A stretch of 64,000 nucleotides of DNA from an uncultured Jannaschia sp. (GTDB lineage Bacteria; Pseudomonadota; Alphaproteobacteria; Rhodobacterales; Rhodobacteraceae). Location of the stretch: contig NZ_CANLTQ010000002.1 in NCBI RefSeq assembly GCF_947494025.1, positions 124,001-188,000 on the forward strand. Direction: 5' to 3'. The position numbers were made by a program, and so were the translations under genes. The notes under the pieces are model-generated. The model saw only the letters and a program-made list of their open reading frames with translations. It searched no databases and had not been told where the DNA came from. Position 1 is the first letter of the stretch, and each line of letters opens with the position of its first letter. Shown here in pieces: positions 11,524 to 22,003 of the stretch.

Positions 11524-12732
11524 CTACAGCGCCGCCTGCAGGTTCGCGTCGACCTTTTCGAGGAATCCCATCGTGGTGAGCCATTTCTGATCCGGCCCGA
11601 CAAGGAGCGCGAGATCCTTCGTCATATGCCCGCTTTCCACCGTCTGGACGATCACGGTCTCGAGCGTTTCCGCAAAGTTGCGCAGCGCCGCGTTGTCGTC
11701 GAGCTTGGCGCGGTGCTTCAGCGCGCCGGTCCAGGCATAGATGGAGGCGATGGAGTTGGTCGACGTTTCCTTGCCGGCCTGATGCTGACGGAAATGGCGC
11801 GTGACCGTGCCGTGCGCGGCCTCCGCCTCCACGATCTTGCCGTCGGGCGTCATCAGTTGAGAGGTCATCAGGCCGAGCGAGCCGAAGCCCTGCGCGACGG
11901 TGTCGGACTGCACGTCGCCGTCGTAGTTCTTGCAGGCCCAGACATAGCCGCCCGACCATTTCAGCGAGGCCGCGACCATGTCGTCGATCAGACGGTGCTC
12001 GTACCAGATCTTCTTCGCCGCGAACCGGTCCTTGAACTCGGCGTCGAACACCTCCTGGAAGATGTCCTTGAAGCGCCCGTCATAGACCTTCAGAATCGTG
12101 TTCTTCGTGGACAGATAGAGCGGCCAGCCCCGGTTCAGCGCGTAGTTCATGGAGGCGCGGGCGAAGTCGCGGATCGATTCGTCGAGGTTGTACATCGCCA
12201 TCGTCACCCCGGACCCCGGCGCGTCGAAGACCTCGTGCTCGATCTCCTGCCCGTCCTCACCGACGAACTTGATGGAGAGCTTGCCCTTGCCCGGAAAGCG
12301 GAAATCGGTGGCGCGGTACTGGTCGCCATAGGCGTGGCGGCCGACGACGATGGGCTTGGTCCAGCCGGGCACGAGGCGGGGGACGTTGCGGCAGATGATG
12401 GGTTCGCGGAAGATGACGCCGCCGAGAATGTTGCGGATGGTCCCGTTGGGCGAGCGGTACATGCGCTTCAGCCCGAACTCCTCCATCCGCGCCTCGTCCG
12501 GCGTGATGGTGGCGCATTTCACGCCGACGCCGACCTCCTTGATCTTCTCAGCGGCGTCCACGGTGACCCGGTCGTCGGTCTCGTCGCGCGCTTCCATGCC
12601 GAGGTCATAGTAGAGCAGGTCGACGTCTAGGTAGGGCAGGATCAGCTTGTCCTTGATGAATCGCCAGATGATGCGGGTCATCTCGTCGCCGTCGAGCTCG
12701 ACGACAGGGTTTTCGACCTTGATCTTGGACAT
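11524..12732 (-). CDS. icd: NADP-dependent isocitrate dehydrogenase
   Basis: Oxidative decarboxylation of isocitrate to 2-oxoglutarate in the TCA cycle. At 402 residues with the N-terminus [21 protein letters not shown], it is the eukaryote-like homodimeric type found in alphaproteobacteria and mitochondria, not the E. coli type. Substrate-binding and NADP motifs ([31 protein letters not shown]) are visible. The ORF runs 15 codons further upstream, but the ATG at 12732 has ggaga five bases before it and gives the standard N-terminus. Confidence 0.96.
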   Translation of the reverse strand: MSKIKVENPVVELDGDEMTRIIWRFIKDKLILPYLDVDLLYYDLGMEARDETDDRVTVDAAEKIKEVGVGVKCATITPDEARMEEFGLKRMYRSPNGTIRNILGGVIFREPIICRNVPRLVPGWTKPIVVGRHAYGDQYRATDFRFPGKGKLSIKFVGEDGQEIEHEVFDAPGSGVTMAMYNLDESIRDFARASMNYALNRGWPLYLSTKNTILKVYDGRFKDIFQEVFDAEFKDRFAAKKIWYEHRLIDDMVAASLKWSGGYVWACKNYDGDVQSDTVAQGFGSLGLMTSQLMTPDGKIVEAEAAHGTVTRHFRQHQAGKETSTNSIASIYAWTGALKHRAKLDDNAALRNFAETLETVIVQTVESGHMTKDLALLVGPDQKWLTTMGFLEKVDANLQAAL

Positions 12733-13050
12733 GGGGTCTCCGGAATTGCGCCAGACGTTGCGAGGGTCGTAGCGCATCCCCCGGGCGGGGGCCAGCGACG
12801 GGGCGGAACGATCCGGGCGGTTGGAGAGGCCCGCCCGCAGGCGCGTCCGGGCCGGCGGCCGTGCGGCCGTGGCGCCATGAACCGGCGGCGCCTGTTTGGA
12901 TGGCCGTCGGGGGCGGCGCCATCCTTCGCGTTCGGATGGGCCGCCCGCATCGACGGGGTGCCGGACGCATGGCCCGACACCCCGCCGATCCCCCGCGCCG
13001 TCACGAGGAAAGGGCGCAAGGCGTTTCGGCGGGCCCGAAGGATTTCCGCG
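12733..13050. other. Intergenic stretch without a recognised gene
   Basis: 318 GC-rich bases between the icd start and the HD-domain gene stop, both on the minus strand. The ORFs crossing it are low-complexity Arg/Pro/Gly reading frames without any family motif. The icd promoter must lie here, but I could not pick a convincing -35/-10 pair. Confidence 0.5.
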
Positions 13051-13629
13051 CTAGCCGGCGAAGAAGGCGGCGATCCTGCGGGAAATCCAGGTCCAGAGGT
13101 CGGGCGCGCCGCGCGCGATCTCCGGTCCGATCCGGGCGCGAATCGCGTCCTCCGACACGTCGTAGTCGCGCCAGGACCCGCCGCCGGCGGCGAGATTCAG
13201 ATTCGGCGGCTGGAACCTGTCGAGCGCCTTGGCGAACCGGGCGTCCGGCGTCTCGGCCGCCTCGAACTCGTTCCAGAGCGCGCGGAACAGGGCGCCCTGC
13301 GACGCGGGCAGGAGGCCGAAGATGCGGTCCGCGGCCGCCCGTTCGGCGCGGGCCTGCGCGGCGGCGTCCCCGGCCTTCGCGGCATAGATCGGCGTGTCGC
13401 CGGCGTCGATCTCGACCAGATCGTGCAGGAGCAGCATGCGGATGACGCGATCGATGGACACGCCGTCGGGGGCGTGCGGCGCGAGCGTCAGGGCGAACAG
13501 CGCGAGGTGCCAGGAATGCTCCGCCGAGTTCTCGGCCCGCGTGCCGTCCACGACACGGGTCGCGCGCTCGACCGAGGAAAGGCGGCCGGCCTCCAGAAGG
13601 AAGGCCATGCGATCGTCGAGATCAGCCAA
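13051..13629 (-). CDS. HD-domain hydrolase (YfbR-like, probable 5'-nucleotidase/phosphohydrolase)
   Basis: Metal-dependent phosphohydrolase of about 192 residues. The HD-family ligands appear as the H of RAENSAEHSWHLALFAL and the HD pair of MLLLHDLVEIDAGD, as in YfbR-type 5'-deoxynucleotidases. Two starts are possible: a TTG at 13629 overlapping the end of the upstream small gene, or an ATG at 13608. I prefer the TTG because the family usually has several residues before the first helix (LADLDDRMAFLLEAGRL). The 262-residue ORF on the track adds a non-homologous Arg-rich extension that is the upstream gene in another frame. The substrate is uncertain. Confidence 0.75.
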   Translation of the reverse strand: MADLDDRMAFLLEAGRLSSVERATRVVDGTRAENSAEHSWHLALFALTLAPHAPDGVSIDRVIRMLLLHDLVEIDAGDTPIYAAKAGDAAAQARAERAAADRIFGLLPASQGALFRALWNEFEAAETPDARFAKALDRFQPPNLNLAAGGGSWRDYDVSEDAIRARIGPEIARGAPDLWTWISRRIAAFFAG

Positions 13630-13891
13630 CGTCGGGCGGCACCGGCCGGGCGGCCGTGTCCTGCGATGGGTGCCGGTCGTCGAACCCGGCCATACGCTCG
13701 GCGAGGAGCCGGTCGGCCCGGAGCGCCGCGCGCTGGACCCGGAGCGAGGTGTGGAACGCGTCGCGCAGCGTCTGGCACGTATCGTCGAGGCTTCGCGACA
13801 GGAGCGCGACGACGTCCTCGTCCCCCGTCTTCTCGACATGGGCGATCACGCGCGCGGCGAGCTTGTCGGCCAGCTCCTCGGTCAGGCTCAC
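13622..13891 (-). CDS. Small conserved-looking protein of unknown function
   Basis: 89 residues, mostly predicted helical: MSLTEELADKLAARVIAHV then an acidic-to-basic helix with LRADRLLAERMAGF and a Pro-rich tail. No catalytic motif or membrane segment is visible. It starts seven bases after the stop of the alpha/beta hydrolase gene, and its last codons overlap the likely TTG start of the HD-domain gene, so the three genes are tightly coupled. I recognise no named family. Confidence 0.6.
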   Translation of the reverse strand: MSLTEELADKLAARVIAHVEKTGDEDVVALLSRSLDDTCQTLRDAFHTSLRVQRAALRADRLLAERMAGFDDRHPSQDTAARPVPPDVG

Positions 13892-13898
13892 GCGCGCC

Positions 13899-14552
13899 TC
13901 ACCGCGTGGTCTCGGTCATGCGCCGCGCGACGTAGCTCTTCACCGATGCGATCATCGGGTCCATGTACGGATCCTCGAAGAAATGCCCCGCGCCTTCCAT
14001 CTCCTCGTGGGTGATCGTGATGCCCTTCTGCTCATGGAGCTTGTTGACCAGCGCCAGCGTGTCCGCGGGCGGCGCGACACGGTCAATGGACCCGTTGATG
14101 ACGAGGCCGGAGGCGGGGCAGGGGGCGAGAAAGCTGAAATCGTAGCGGTCGGGCTGCGGCGACACGGAGATGAAGCCCGTGATCTCCGGCCGGCGCATCA
14201 GAAGCTGCATGCCGATCCACGCGCCGAAGGAGAAGCCCGCGACCCAGCAATGCTTGGCGTTCGGGTTGAGCGCCTGGAGATAGTCGAGCGCGGAGGCCGC
14301 GTCGGAAAGCTCGCCGATGCCCTGATCGAACTCGCCCTGGCTTCGGCCCACGCCGCGGAAGTTGAAGCGCAGAACCGTGAAGCCGAGCTCCTGGAACGCG
14401 TAATGCAGGTTGTAGACCACGCGGTTGTTCATCGTGCCGCCGAATTGCGGATGCGGATGCAGCACGATGGCGATCGGGGCGTCCTTGACCTTCTGGGGGT
14501 GATACCGGCCTTCGAGGCGACCCTCGGGGCCGGGGAAGATCACTTCGGGCAT
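13899..14552 (-). CDS. Alpha/beta hydrolase, serine-esterase-like
   Basis: 217-residue hydrolase. The oxyanion region LHPHPQFGGTMNNRVV and the phrase LRFNFRGVGRSQGEFDQG are typical of a widespread proteobacterial alpha/beta hydrolase group. The nucleophile elbow is GFSFGAW, with acid and histidine candidates in NGSIDRVAP and GAGHFFEDP. The ATG at 14552 has aggag seven bases upstream; the ORF's extra 209 N-terminal residues are antisense to iscR. It heads the hydrolase, small unknown and HD-domain trio and is divergent from iscR. Substrate unknown. Confidence 0.85.
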   Translation of the reverse strand: MPEVIFPGPEGRLEGRYHPQKVKDAPIAIVLHPHPQFGGTMNNRVVYNLHYAFQELGFTVLRFNFRGVGRSQGEFDQGIGELSDAASALDYLQALNPNAKHCWVAGFSFGAWIGMQLLMRRPEITGFISVSPQPDRYDFSFLAPCPASGLVINGSIDRVAPPADTLALVNKLHEQKGITITHEEMEGAGHFFEDPYMDPMIASVKSYVARRMTETTR

Positions 14553-14576
14553 GGGCGCTCCTGTCGCTTCGGTCGG

Positions 14577-14604
14577 TTGACGCGGAACGGGCCCGGACGA
14601 TAAA
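14577..14604 (+). promoter_or_regulatory. Candidate promoter of the iscR-suf operon (TTGACG-N16-GATAAA)
   Basis: TTGACG and GATAAA are spaced by 16 bases, about 75 bp before the iscR start. The -35 matches five of six consensus bases. It would drive the whole Fe-S assembly cluster. I did not find a clear IscR operator by eye. Confidence 0.4.
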
Positions 14605-14681
14605 CCCGTCCGACCGATTTTCCGTGGTGGCACGAGGTAAGCCCTGTGCGCCGAGGCGTCAATCGGAGTGAGGGGGCGTCG

Positions 14682-15140
14682 ATGAAGCTGAGCACCAAGG
14701 GGCGATACGCGATGGTGGCGCTGGTCGACCTCGCGCAGCGGGACGCGGGGACGACGGCGTCGCTGTCGGAGATCTCCAGACGGCAGGACATCTCGCTGCC
14801 CTATCTGGAGCAGCTTTTCGTGAAACTGCGGCGGGCCGGTCTGGTCGAGTCCATCCGCGGCCCGGGCGGCGGCTACCGACTGGCGCGGGCCGCGTCCGAG
14901 ATCCGGGTCTCCGACGTGCTCGAGGCGGTCGACGAGACCGTGAGCGCGTTGCATACCGGGGCGGCCGCATCGGGCGGCCTGTCGGGCAGCCGTGCGCAGT
15001 CGATGGCGAACCGGCTCTGGGAATCGCTTTCGGCGCATGTCTACGTGTTCCTGCACCAGACGCGCCTGTCGGACGTTGTGGGCAACGACCTCGTCCCCTG
15101 TCCGGCTGTCCCCTCCCTGCTCCAGGTGGTCGACGAGTAG
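14682..15140 (+). CDS. iscR: Rrf2-family regulator IscR (cysteine-poor type)
   Basis: Probable repressor or sensor for the downstream suf genes. 152 residues: winged helix-turn-helix starting MKLSTKGRYAMVALVDLA, with recognition region ISLPYLEQLFVKLRRAGLVES and the GPGGGYRLAR wing. The three clustered cysteines that hold the [2Fe-2S] cluster in E. coli IscR are absent; the only cysteine is C140 near the C-terminus. Rhodobacter IscR is known to lack the classical triad, so this is a lineage trait rather than damage. The start at 14682 has a gaggggg RBS; the ORF's 12 extra residues are not conserved. It is divergent from the hydrolase. Confidence 0.88.
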   Translation: MKLSTKGRYAMVALVDLAQRDAGTTASLSEISRRQDISLPYLEQLFVKLRRAGLVESIRGPGGGYRLARAASEIRVSDVLEAVDETVSALHTGAAASGGLSGSRAQSMANRLWESLSAHVYVFLHQTRLSDVVGNDLVPCPAVPSLLQVVDE

Positions 15141-15198
15141 CGACCCTCCGGGCTTCGCCCGGGTTCGGAGTACTTGCATCAGGAAGAAGGAGGCGCGG

Positions 15199-16232
15199 AT
15201 GGCCGAGCGGGTCTACCTCGACTGGAACGCGACGGCGCCGCTCCGGCCGGAGGCGCGCGCGGTGACGATCGCCGCGATGGACGCGATCGGCAATCCCTCC
15301 TCCGTCCACCACGAGGGCCGGCAGGCGAAGGCCATCGTCGAACGCGCCCGCGCGCAGGTCGCCTCCGCCATGGGCGCGGACGGATCGGACGTCGTCTTCC
15401 TGTCCGGCGCGACCGAGGCCGCGGCGCTTGCCATGTCCGGACGCGATCTTGCCACGGCGCTCGTCGAACACGAGGCGGTGGCGGCCTGGGGCGACGGCAC
15501 GCTGCCCGTGGGGCCGGACGGCCGCGTGTCGTTGCGCGACCCGGCTGCCAGCGCTCTGCAGGCGGCCAATTCCGAGACCGGAGTGATGCAGGATCTGCCG
15601 TCCGGACTCGCGGTCAGCGACATGACGCAGGTCTTCGGCAAGGTGCCGGTCGCGTTCGACTGGTCGGGGATCGGCATGGCGCTCGTCTCCGCGCACAAGC
15701 TGGGCGGACCGAAGGGAATCGGGGCGCTCGTCCTGCGGCGCGGTCTTGATGTCACGAGCCGGATCCGCGGGGGCGGACAGGAGATGGGGCGCCGTTCGGG
15801 AACGGAGAACGTGGCGGCCATCGCCGGCTTCGGCGCGGCGGCCGAAGCGGCGATGCGCGATCTGGAGGCCGGCACGTGGGACGGGGTTGCGCAACTTAGA
15901 ACTTTTCTAGAAACAAGTCTTGCGGGCGCGGGCGCACCGACTACCTTGGTGGGTGACGGAGCCGCGCGCCTGCCGAACACGTCCTGCCTGATTACGCCCG
16001 GGTGGAAAGGCGAGACGCAGGTGATGGCGCTCGATCTGGCGGGGTTCGCGGTCAGCGCGGGCTCGGCCTGCTCCAGCGGCAAGGTGCGCGAAAGCGCGGT
16101 GCTGCGGGCGATGGGATACGGTCCGGGCGAGGCCGATTGCGCGATCCGCGTGAGCCTCGGTCCGGATACGACGGAAGAACAGGTGGCCCGGTTCGTCGAG
16201 GCGTTCCGACGGTTGCGAGACAGGAGACGGCG

Positions 16233-16236
<4 letters not shown>
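15199..16236 (+). CDS. Cysteine desulfurase, NifS/IscS type
   Basis: PLP enzyme that takes sulfur from cysteine for Fe-S cluster assembly. 345 residues, shorter than IscS (about 404). The N-terminus [15 protein letters not shown], the PLP lysine K167 in [10 protein letters not shown] and the catalytic cysteine C291 in [21 protein letters not shown] are all present; the middle region between the EHEAV and SETGV motifs is shortened. A strong RBS (aaggagg) precedes the ATG at 15199. Its TGA overlaps the sufB ATG (ATGA). The cluster also carries sufS, so two desulfurases of different subtypes are co-expressed. Confidence 0.87.
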
Positions 16237-17746
<1,510 letters not shown>

Positions 17747-17750
<4 letters not shown>

Positions 17751-18100
17751 GCATCTGGGGCAGCAAGCGCGAGCCCGAGGTGATCTCCACGACCACCCCG
17801 ACCATCGAGGGACGCCGCATCACCGCGTATCACGGCATCGTCGTGGGCGAGGCCATTCTCGGGGCGAACGTGTTCCGCGACATGTTCGCGGGCATCACGG
17901 ACATCCTCGGCGGCCGGTCGGGATCCTACGAGAAGTCGCTGCGCGAGGCCCGCGCCATCGCCGTCGGCGAGATGGAGGCACAGGCCGCCGAGCTCGGCGG
18001 GAACGCGGTCGTCGGTGTCGATCTGGACTACGAGGTTGTCGGCAAGGACAGCGGGATGTTGATGGTTTCCGCGTCGGGCACTGCGGTCACCACGGAATGA
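17747..18100 (+). CDS. YbjQ/UPF0145-type heavy-metal-binding-domain protein
   Basis: 117 residues: [51 protein letters not shown] (core GIVVGEAI and [13 protein letters not shown]), then a helix of [11 protein letters not shown] and a final beta hairpin with [12 protein letters not shown]. This is the pentamer-forming YbjQ fold (PF01906). A role in metal handling has been suggested for the family but not proved. Its ATG overlaps the sufB stop by four bases, so it is translated with the Suf scaffold. It lies 34 bases before sufC. Confidence 0.82.
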
Positions 18101-18134
18101 ACGTCGCGCCGCAGGGCGCTGGAAGGATTACGAT

Positions 18135-18889
<755 letters not shown>

Positions 18890-18890
<1 letters not shown>

Positions 18891-20143
18891 TGGCGGCGGA
18901 CCCGAAGCAACAGGCGACCGAAGAGCGTCTCGCCGCGCTGACGCTGCCCGAGGGCGGCGGTTGGCTCGGCGCGGCACGCAAGGATGCGCTCGGACGGCTC
19001 GAAGCCGTGCGGCTGCCCGGCCGGCGCGACGAGTACTGGCGCTACACGAACCCCGCGCCGCTGGTGCAGGCGGCCCCTGCGCTCGACGTGCCGGATCAGG
19101 TCGAGGACCCGTTCGAGGGGGTCGATGCCCTTGTCGTGACGATCGACGGCGACAACATCGAGATCCCCGGTGAGTTGCCGGCGGGGCTGGAGATCGGCAC
19201 GCTGGCGGATGCGGCGCGGGCCGACATCCACTGGGCGAAGGAGCTCTACGGTCATCGCGAGGCGGCGGGGTCCCGTCCGGTCTCGCGCCCGCTCGCGATG
19301 CTGAACTCGGCCTTCGCGACGAACGGCCTCGTGATCCGCGCGACGGGCAAGGTCGCGATGCCGATCCATGTCCGCACCGGCGGCGGCACCGACCCGATCC
19401 TGCATCACCTTGTCAAGGTCGAGACCGGCGCGTCTGTTACCGTGCTGGAAAGCGGGATCGCAGGCGCGCGCTCGAACATCGTGACCGAGATCGACGTCGC
19501 GGACGACGGCACGTTCCACCACATCCGCGTCGACGGGCCGACCCGCGCGCGGCACGGCAACACGCACCTCTTCGCCCGGCTCGGGGCGGAAAGCACGTTC
19601 AAGTCCTTCACGCTCTCGGCGCATGGCGAGCTTACGCGCAACGAGGCGGTGGTCGAGCTGACGGGCGACGACGCGGTGAGCCACATCGCCGGCGCGGCCT
19701 TCGGGCAAGGCGATTTCCACCATGACGATACGGTCTTCGTCATCCACGATGCGGAGAATTGCGAAAGCCGCCAGGTCTATAAGAAGGTCCTGCGCGACGG
19801 CGCCGTCGGCGTGTTCCAGGGCAAGATCCTGGTCAAGGAAGGCGCGCAGAAGACCGACGGCTACCAGATCAGCCAGTCGCTGCTTCTGGACGACGACAGC
19901 GTGTTCCTCGCCAAGCCGGAACTCGAGATCTATGCCGACGACGTGGCCTGTTCGCACGGCTCGACCACCGGCGCGATCGACGAGACGGCGCTCTTCTACC
20001 TGCGCTCGCGCGGCGTGCCGGAGCGGGCGGCGACCGATCTGCTGGTGCTGAGCTTCCTCGCCGAGGCGCTGGAGGAGATCGAGGACGAGACGCTGCGCGC
20101 GAATATCTCCGGGCGGCTGGCCGATTGGCTGTCCCGCGACTGA
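18890..20143 (+). CDS. sufD: Fe-S cluster assembly protein SufD
   Basis: Paralogue of SufB that forms the SufB-SufD heterodimer. 417 residues. Early motif RRDEYWRYTNP; central beta-helix with IYADDVACSHGSTTGAIDE, the histidine of which corresponds to the functional SufD His; C-terminal helical part LRSRGVPERAATDLLVLSFLAEAL. Start overlaps the sufC stop by one base; the ORF on the track begins 84 codons earlier inside sufC and is rejected. The Yip1-like gene begins one base after its stop. Confidence 0.95.
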
Positions 20144-20144
20144 G

Positions 20145-20696
20145 ATGTCGGTGACGCGCGACATCCCGCGGGCGTGGCTCCGCCCGCGCGCGGTGATGGC
20201 CGAGCGTCTTGCGCAGGGGCCGAGCGAGCGGGTGGCCTTTGTCTATCTCGCCGCTGGCTCCTTGCTGGGCTTCGTCGCGCAGCTGCCCGCTCTCGTCCGG
20301 CGGGCGCAGGCGTCCGATCCGGCCTTCGAGGCGGCCCTCCTCTCCGAAAGCGCGCGGGTCGGCGTGGACATCCCCGCCGACCTCGTGGATGCCAAGTTCG
20401 AGGCGCTGGTCTCGGGCGCGGTCATGGCCTGGATCTTCATCGTGCCGATCGCGCTCTACATCCTCGCCTTCGCCTCGCATCTCGTCGCGCGGGTCGCGGG
20501 CGGGCGCGGAACCGGGCTCGGTGCCCGGATCGCGCTTTTCTGGGCGTTCCTCGCGGTCGTGCCGGCGCTGCTGCTCCTCGGCCTGACGACGGGCTTCGTC
20601 GGACCGGGTGCGGCACAATCGCTCGTCGGCCTTGTCGCGCTTGGCGGGTTCGTCTGGGTCTGGCTCAATTCCCTCTACGTTGCGGAGACCCTCTGA
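20145..20696 (+). CDS. Yip1-like integral membrane protein
   Basis: 183 residues with four or five hydrophobic helices (AFVYLAAGSLLGFVAQLPAL; AVMAWIFIVPIALYILAFASHLV; IALFWAFLAVVPALLLLGLTTG; LVGLVALGGFVWVWLNSLYVAETL, core segments). The layout and the terminal VWLNSLYVAE fit the Yip1-domain proteins of Rhodobacterales. Function unknown. It lies one base after sufD and overlaps the sufS start (TGATG), so it is certainly co-transcribed with the Fe-S genes, although no functional link is known. Confidence 0.72.
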   Translation: MSVTRDIPRAWLRPRAVMAERLAQGPSERVAFVYLAAGSLLGFVAQLPALVRRAQASDPAFEAALLSESARVGVDIPADLVDAKFEALVSGAVMAWIFIVPIALYILAFASHLVARVAGGRGTGLGARIALFWAFLAVVPALLLLGLTTGFVGPGAAQSLVGLVALGGFVWVWLNSLYVAETL

Positions 20697-21916
20697 TGTT
20701 CGATGTCGACGCCGTTCGCGCGCAATTCCCGATCCTCTCGCGTGAGGTGAACGGCAAGCCGCTCACCTATCTCGACAACGGCGCCTCGGCGCAGAAGCCG
20801 AAGGTCGTGCTCGACACGATCCAGCGCGCCTACGGCGAGGACTACGCCAACGTCCATCGCGGGCTGCACACGCTGTCCACGATCTCGACCGAGAACTACG
20901 AGAAGGTTCGCGGCACCGTCGCCCGGTTTCTTCGCGCCCCGTCGGAGGAGGACATCGTCTTCACCTCTGGCACGACGGAGGGGATCAACCTCGTCAGCTA
21001 CGGCTGGGCCGCGCCGCGAATGGAAGCGGGCGACGAGATCGTGCTGTCGGTCATGGAGCATCACGCCAACATCGTGCCTTGGCATTTCCTGCGCGAAAGG
21101 TTGGGTGTGAAGCTCGTCTGGGTCGACACCGCGCCCGACGGCTCGCTCGACGCGGAGGCCGTGCTCGACGCGATCACCGAGCGCACGAAGCTCGTCGCGA
21201 TTACCCATCTGTCGAACGTGCTCGGCACCGTCGTCGACGTGCGCGCCATCTGCGCCGGCGCGCGGGAACGGGGTGTGCCGGTCCTTGTCGACGGCTCGCA
21301 GGGGGCGGTGCATCTGCCGGTGGACGTGGTCGAGATCGGCTGCGACTTCTACGCGATCACCGGACACAAGCTTTACGGCCCCAGCGGGTCGGGCGCGATC
21401 TACATCCGTCCCGAGCGAATGGCGGAGATGGTGCCTTTCATGGGCGGCGGCGACATGATCCGCGAGGTGACGCGCGACACTGTGGTCTACAACGATCCGC
21501 CGATGAAGTTCGAGGCGGGCACGCCCGGCATCGTTCAGACCATCGGGCTGGGCGCCGCGCTCGAATGGATGATGGGTCTGGGCGTGGAAAACATCGCCGC
21601 GCACGAGGCGCGGTTGCGCGACTACGCGCAGGACCGCTTGCGCGGGTTGAACTGGCTCAACCTGCAGGGCGAGGCGCCGGGCAAGGCCGCGATCTTCAGC
21701 TTCACGCTCGACGGCGCGGCGCATGCCCACGACATCTCGACCGTGCTCGACAAGAAGGGGGTCGCGGTCCGCGCCGGCCATCACTGCGCCGAGCCGCTGA
21801 TGCGCCATATGGGGCTGAGCGCGACCTGCCGGGCGAGCTTCGCGGTCTACAACACCGAGGCAGAGGTCGACACGCTGGTCGACGCGCTGGAGCTGTGTCA
21901 CGACCTTTTCGCCTGA
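20696..21916 (+). CDS. sufS: Cysteine desulfurase SufS
   Basis: Type II cysteine desulfurase (SufS/CsdA subtype), 406 residues, normal length. LTYLDNGASAQKP near the N-terminus; PLP lysine K225 in TGHKLYGPSGSG; catalytic cysteine C364 in VRAGHHCAEPLM, the same number as in E. coli SufS. It supplies persulfide sulfur to SufBCD, usually through SufE or SufU; neither is seen in the window. Start overlaps the Yip1-like stop. The operon seems to end here; sufA and the DUF59 gene often found next are absent. Confidence 0.95.
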   Translation: MFDVDAVRAQFPILSREVNGKPLTYLDNGASAQKPKVVLDTIQRAYGEDYANVHRGLHTLSTISTENYEKVRGTVARFLRAPSEEDIVFTSGTTEGINLVSYGWAAPRMEAGDEIVLSVMEHHANIVPWHFLRERLGVKLVWVDTAPDGSLDAEAVLDAITERTKLVAITHLSNVLGTVVDVRAICAGARERGVPVLVDGSQGAVHLPVDVVEIGCDFYAITGHKLYGPSGSGAIYIRPERMAEMVPFMGGGDMIREVTRDTVVYNDPPMKFEAGTPGIVQTIGLGAALEWMMGLGVENIAAHEARLRDYAQDRLRGLNWLNLQGEAPGKAAIFSFTLDGAAHAHDISTVLDKKGVAVRAGHHCAEPLMRHMGLSATCRASFAVYNTEAEVDTLVDALELCHDLFA

Positions 21917-21934
21917 CGTGCGGGGACGACATGG

Positions 21935-21953
21935 CCGCGCGATCTGCGCGCGG
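21935..21953 (+). terminator. Possible hairpin at the end of the suf operon
   Basis: CCGCGCG-ATCTG-CGCGCGG forms a perfect 7-bp stem shortly after the sufS stop. There is no T-run, so intrinsic termination is doubtful; it may instead protect the transcript end or assist Rho-dependent termination. Confidence 0.3.
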
Positions 21954-22003
21954 GGTGCGCAAGCGGCTTGACGGGGCGCGCGGCACTTGACCTGACTTGC
22001 GCC

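Noticed and set aside
10678-12630. 650-aa plus-strand ORF opposite YitT and icd
   Set aside because: Shadow frame; icd motifs are complete on the minus strand.
12861-13050. Possible small gene on the plus strand after icd ([12 protein letters not shown]...)
   Set aside because: No RBS, no recognisable motif, and the frame runs on antisense through the HD-domain gene.
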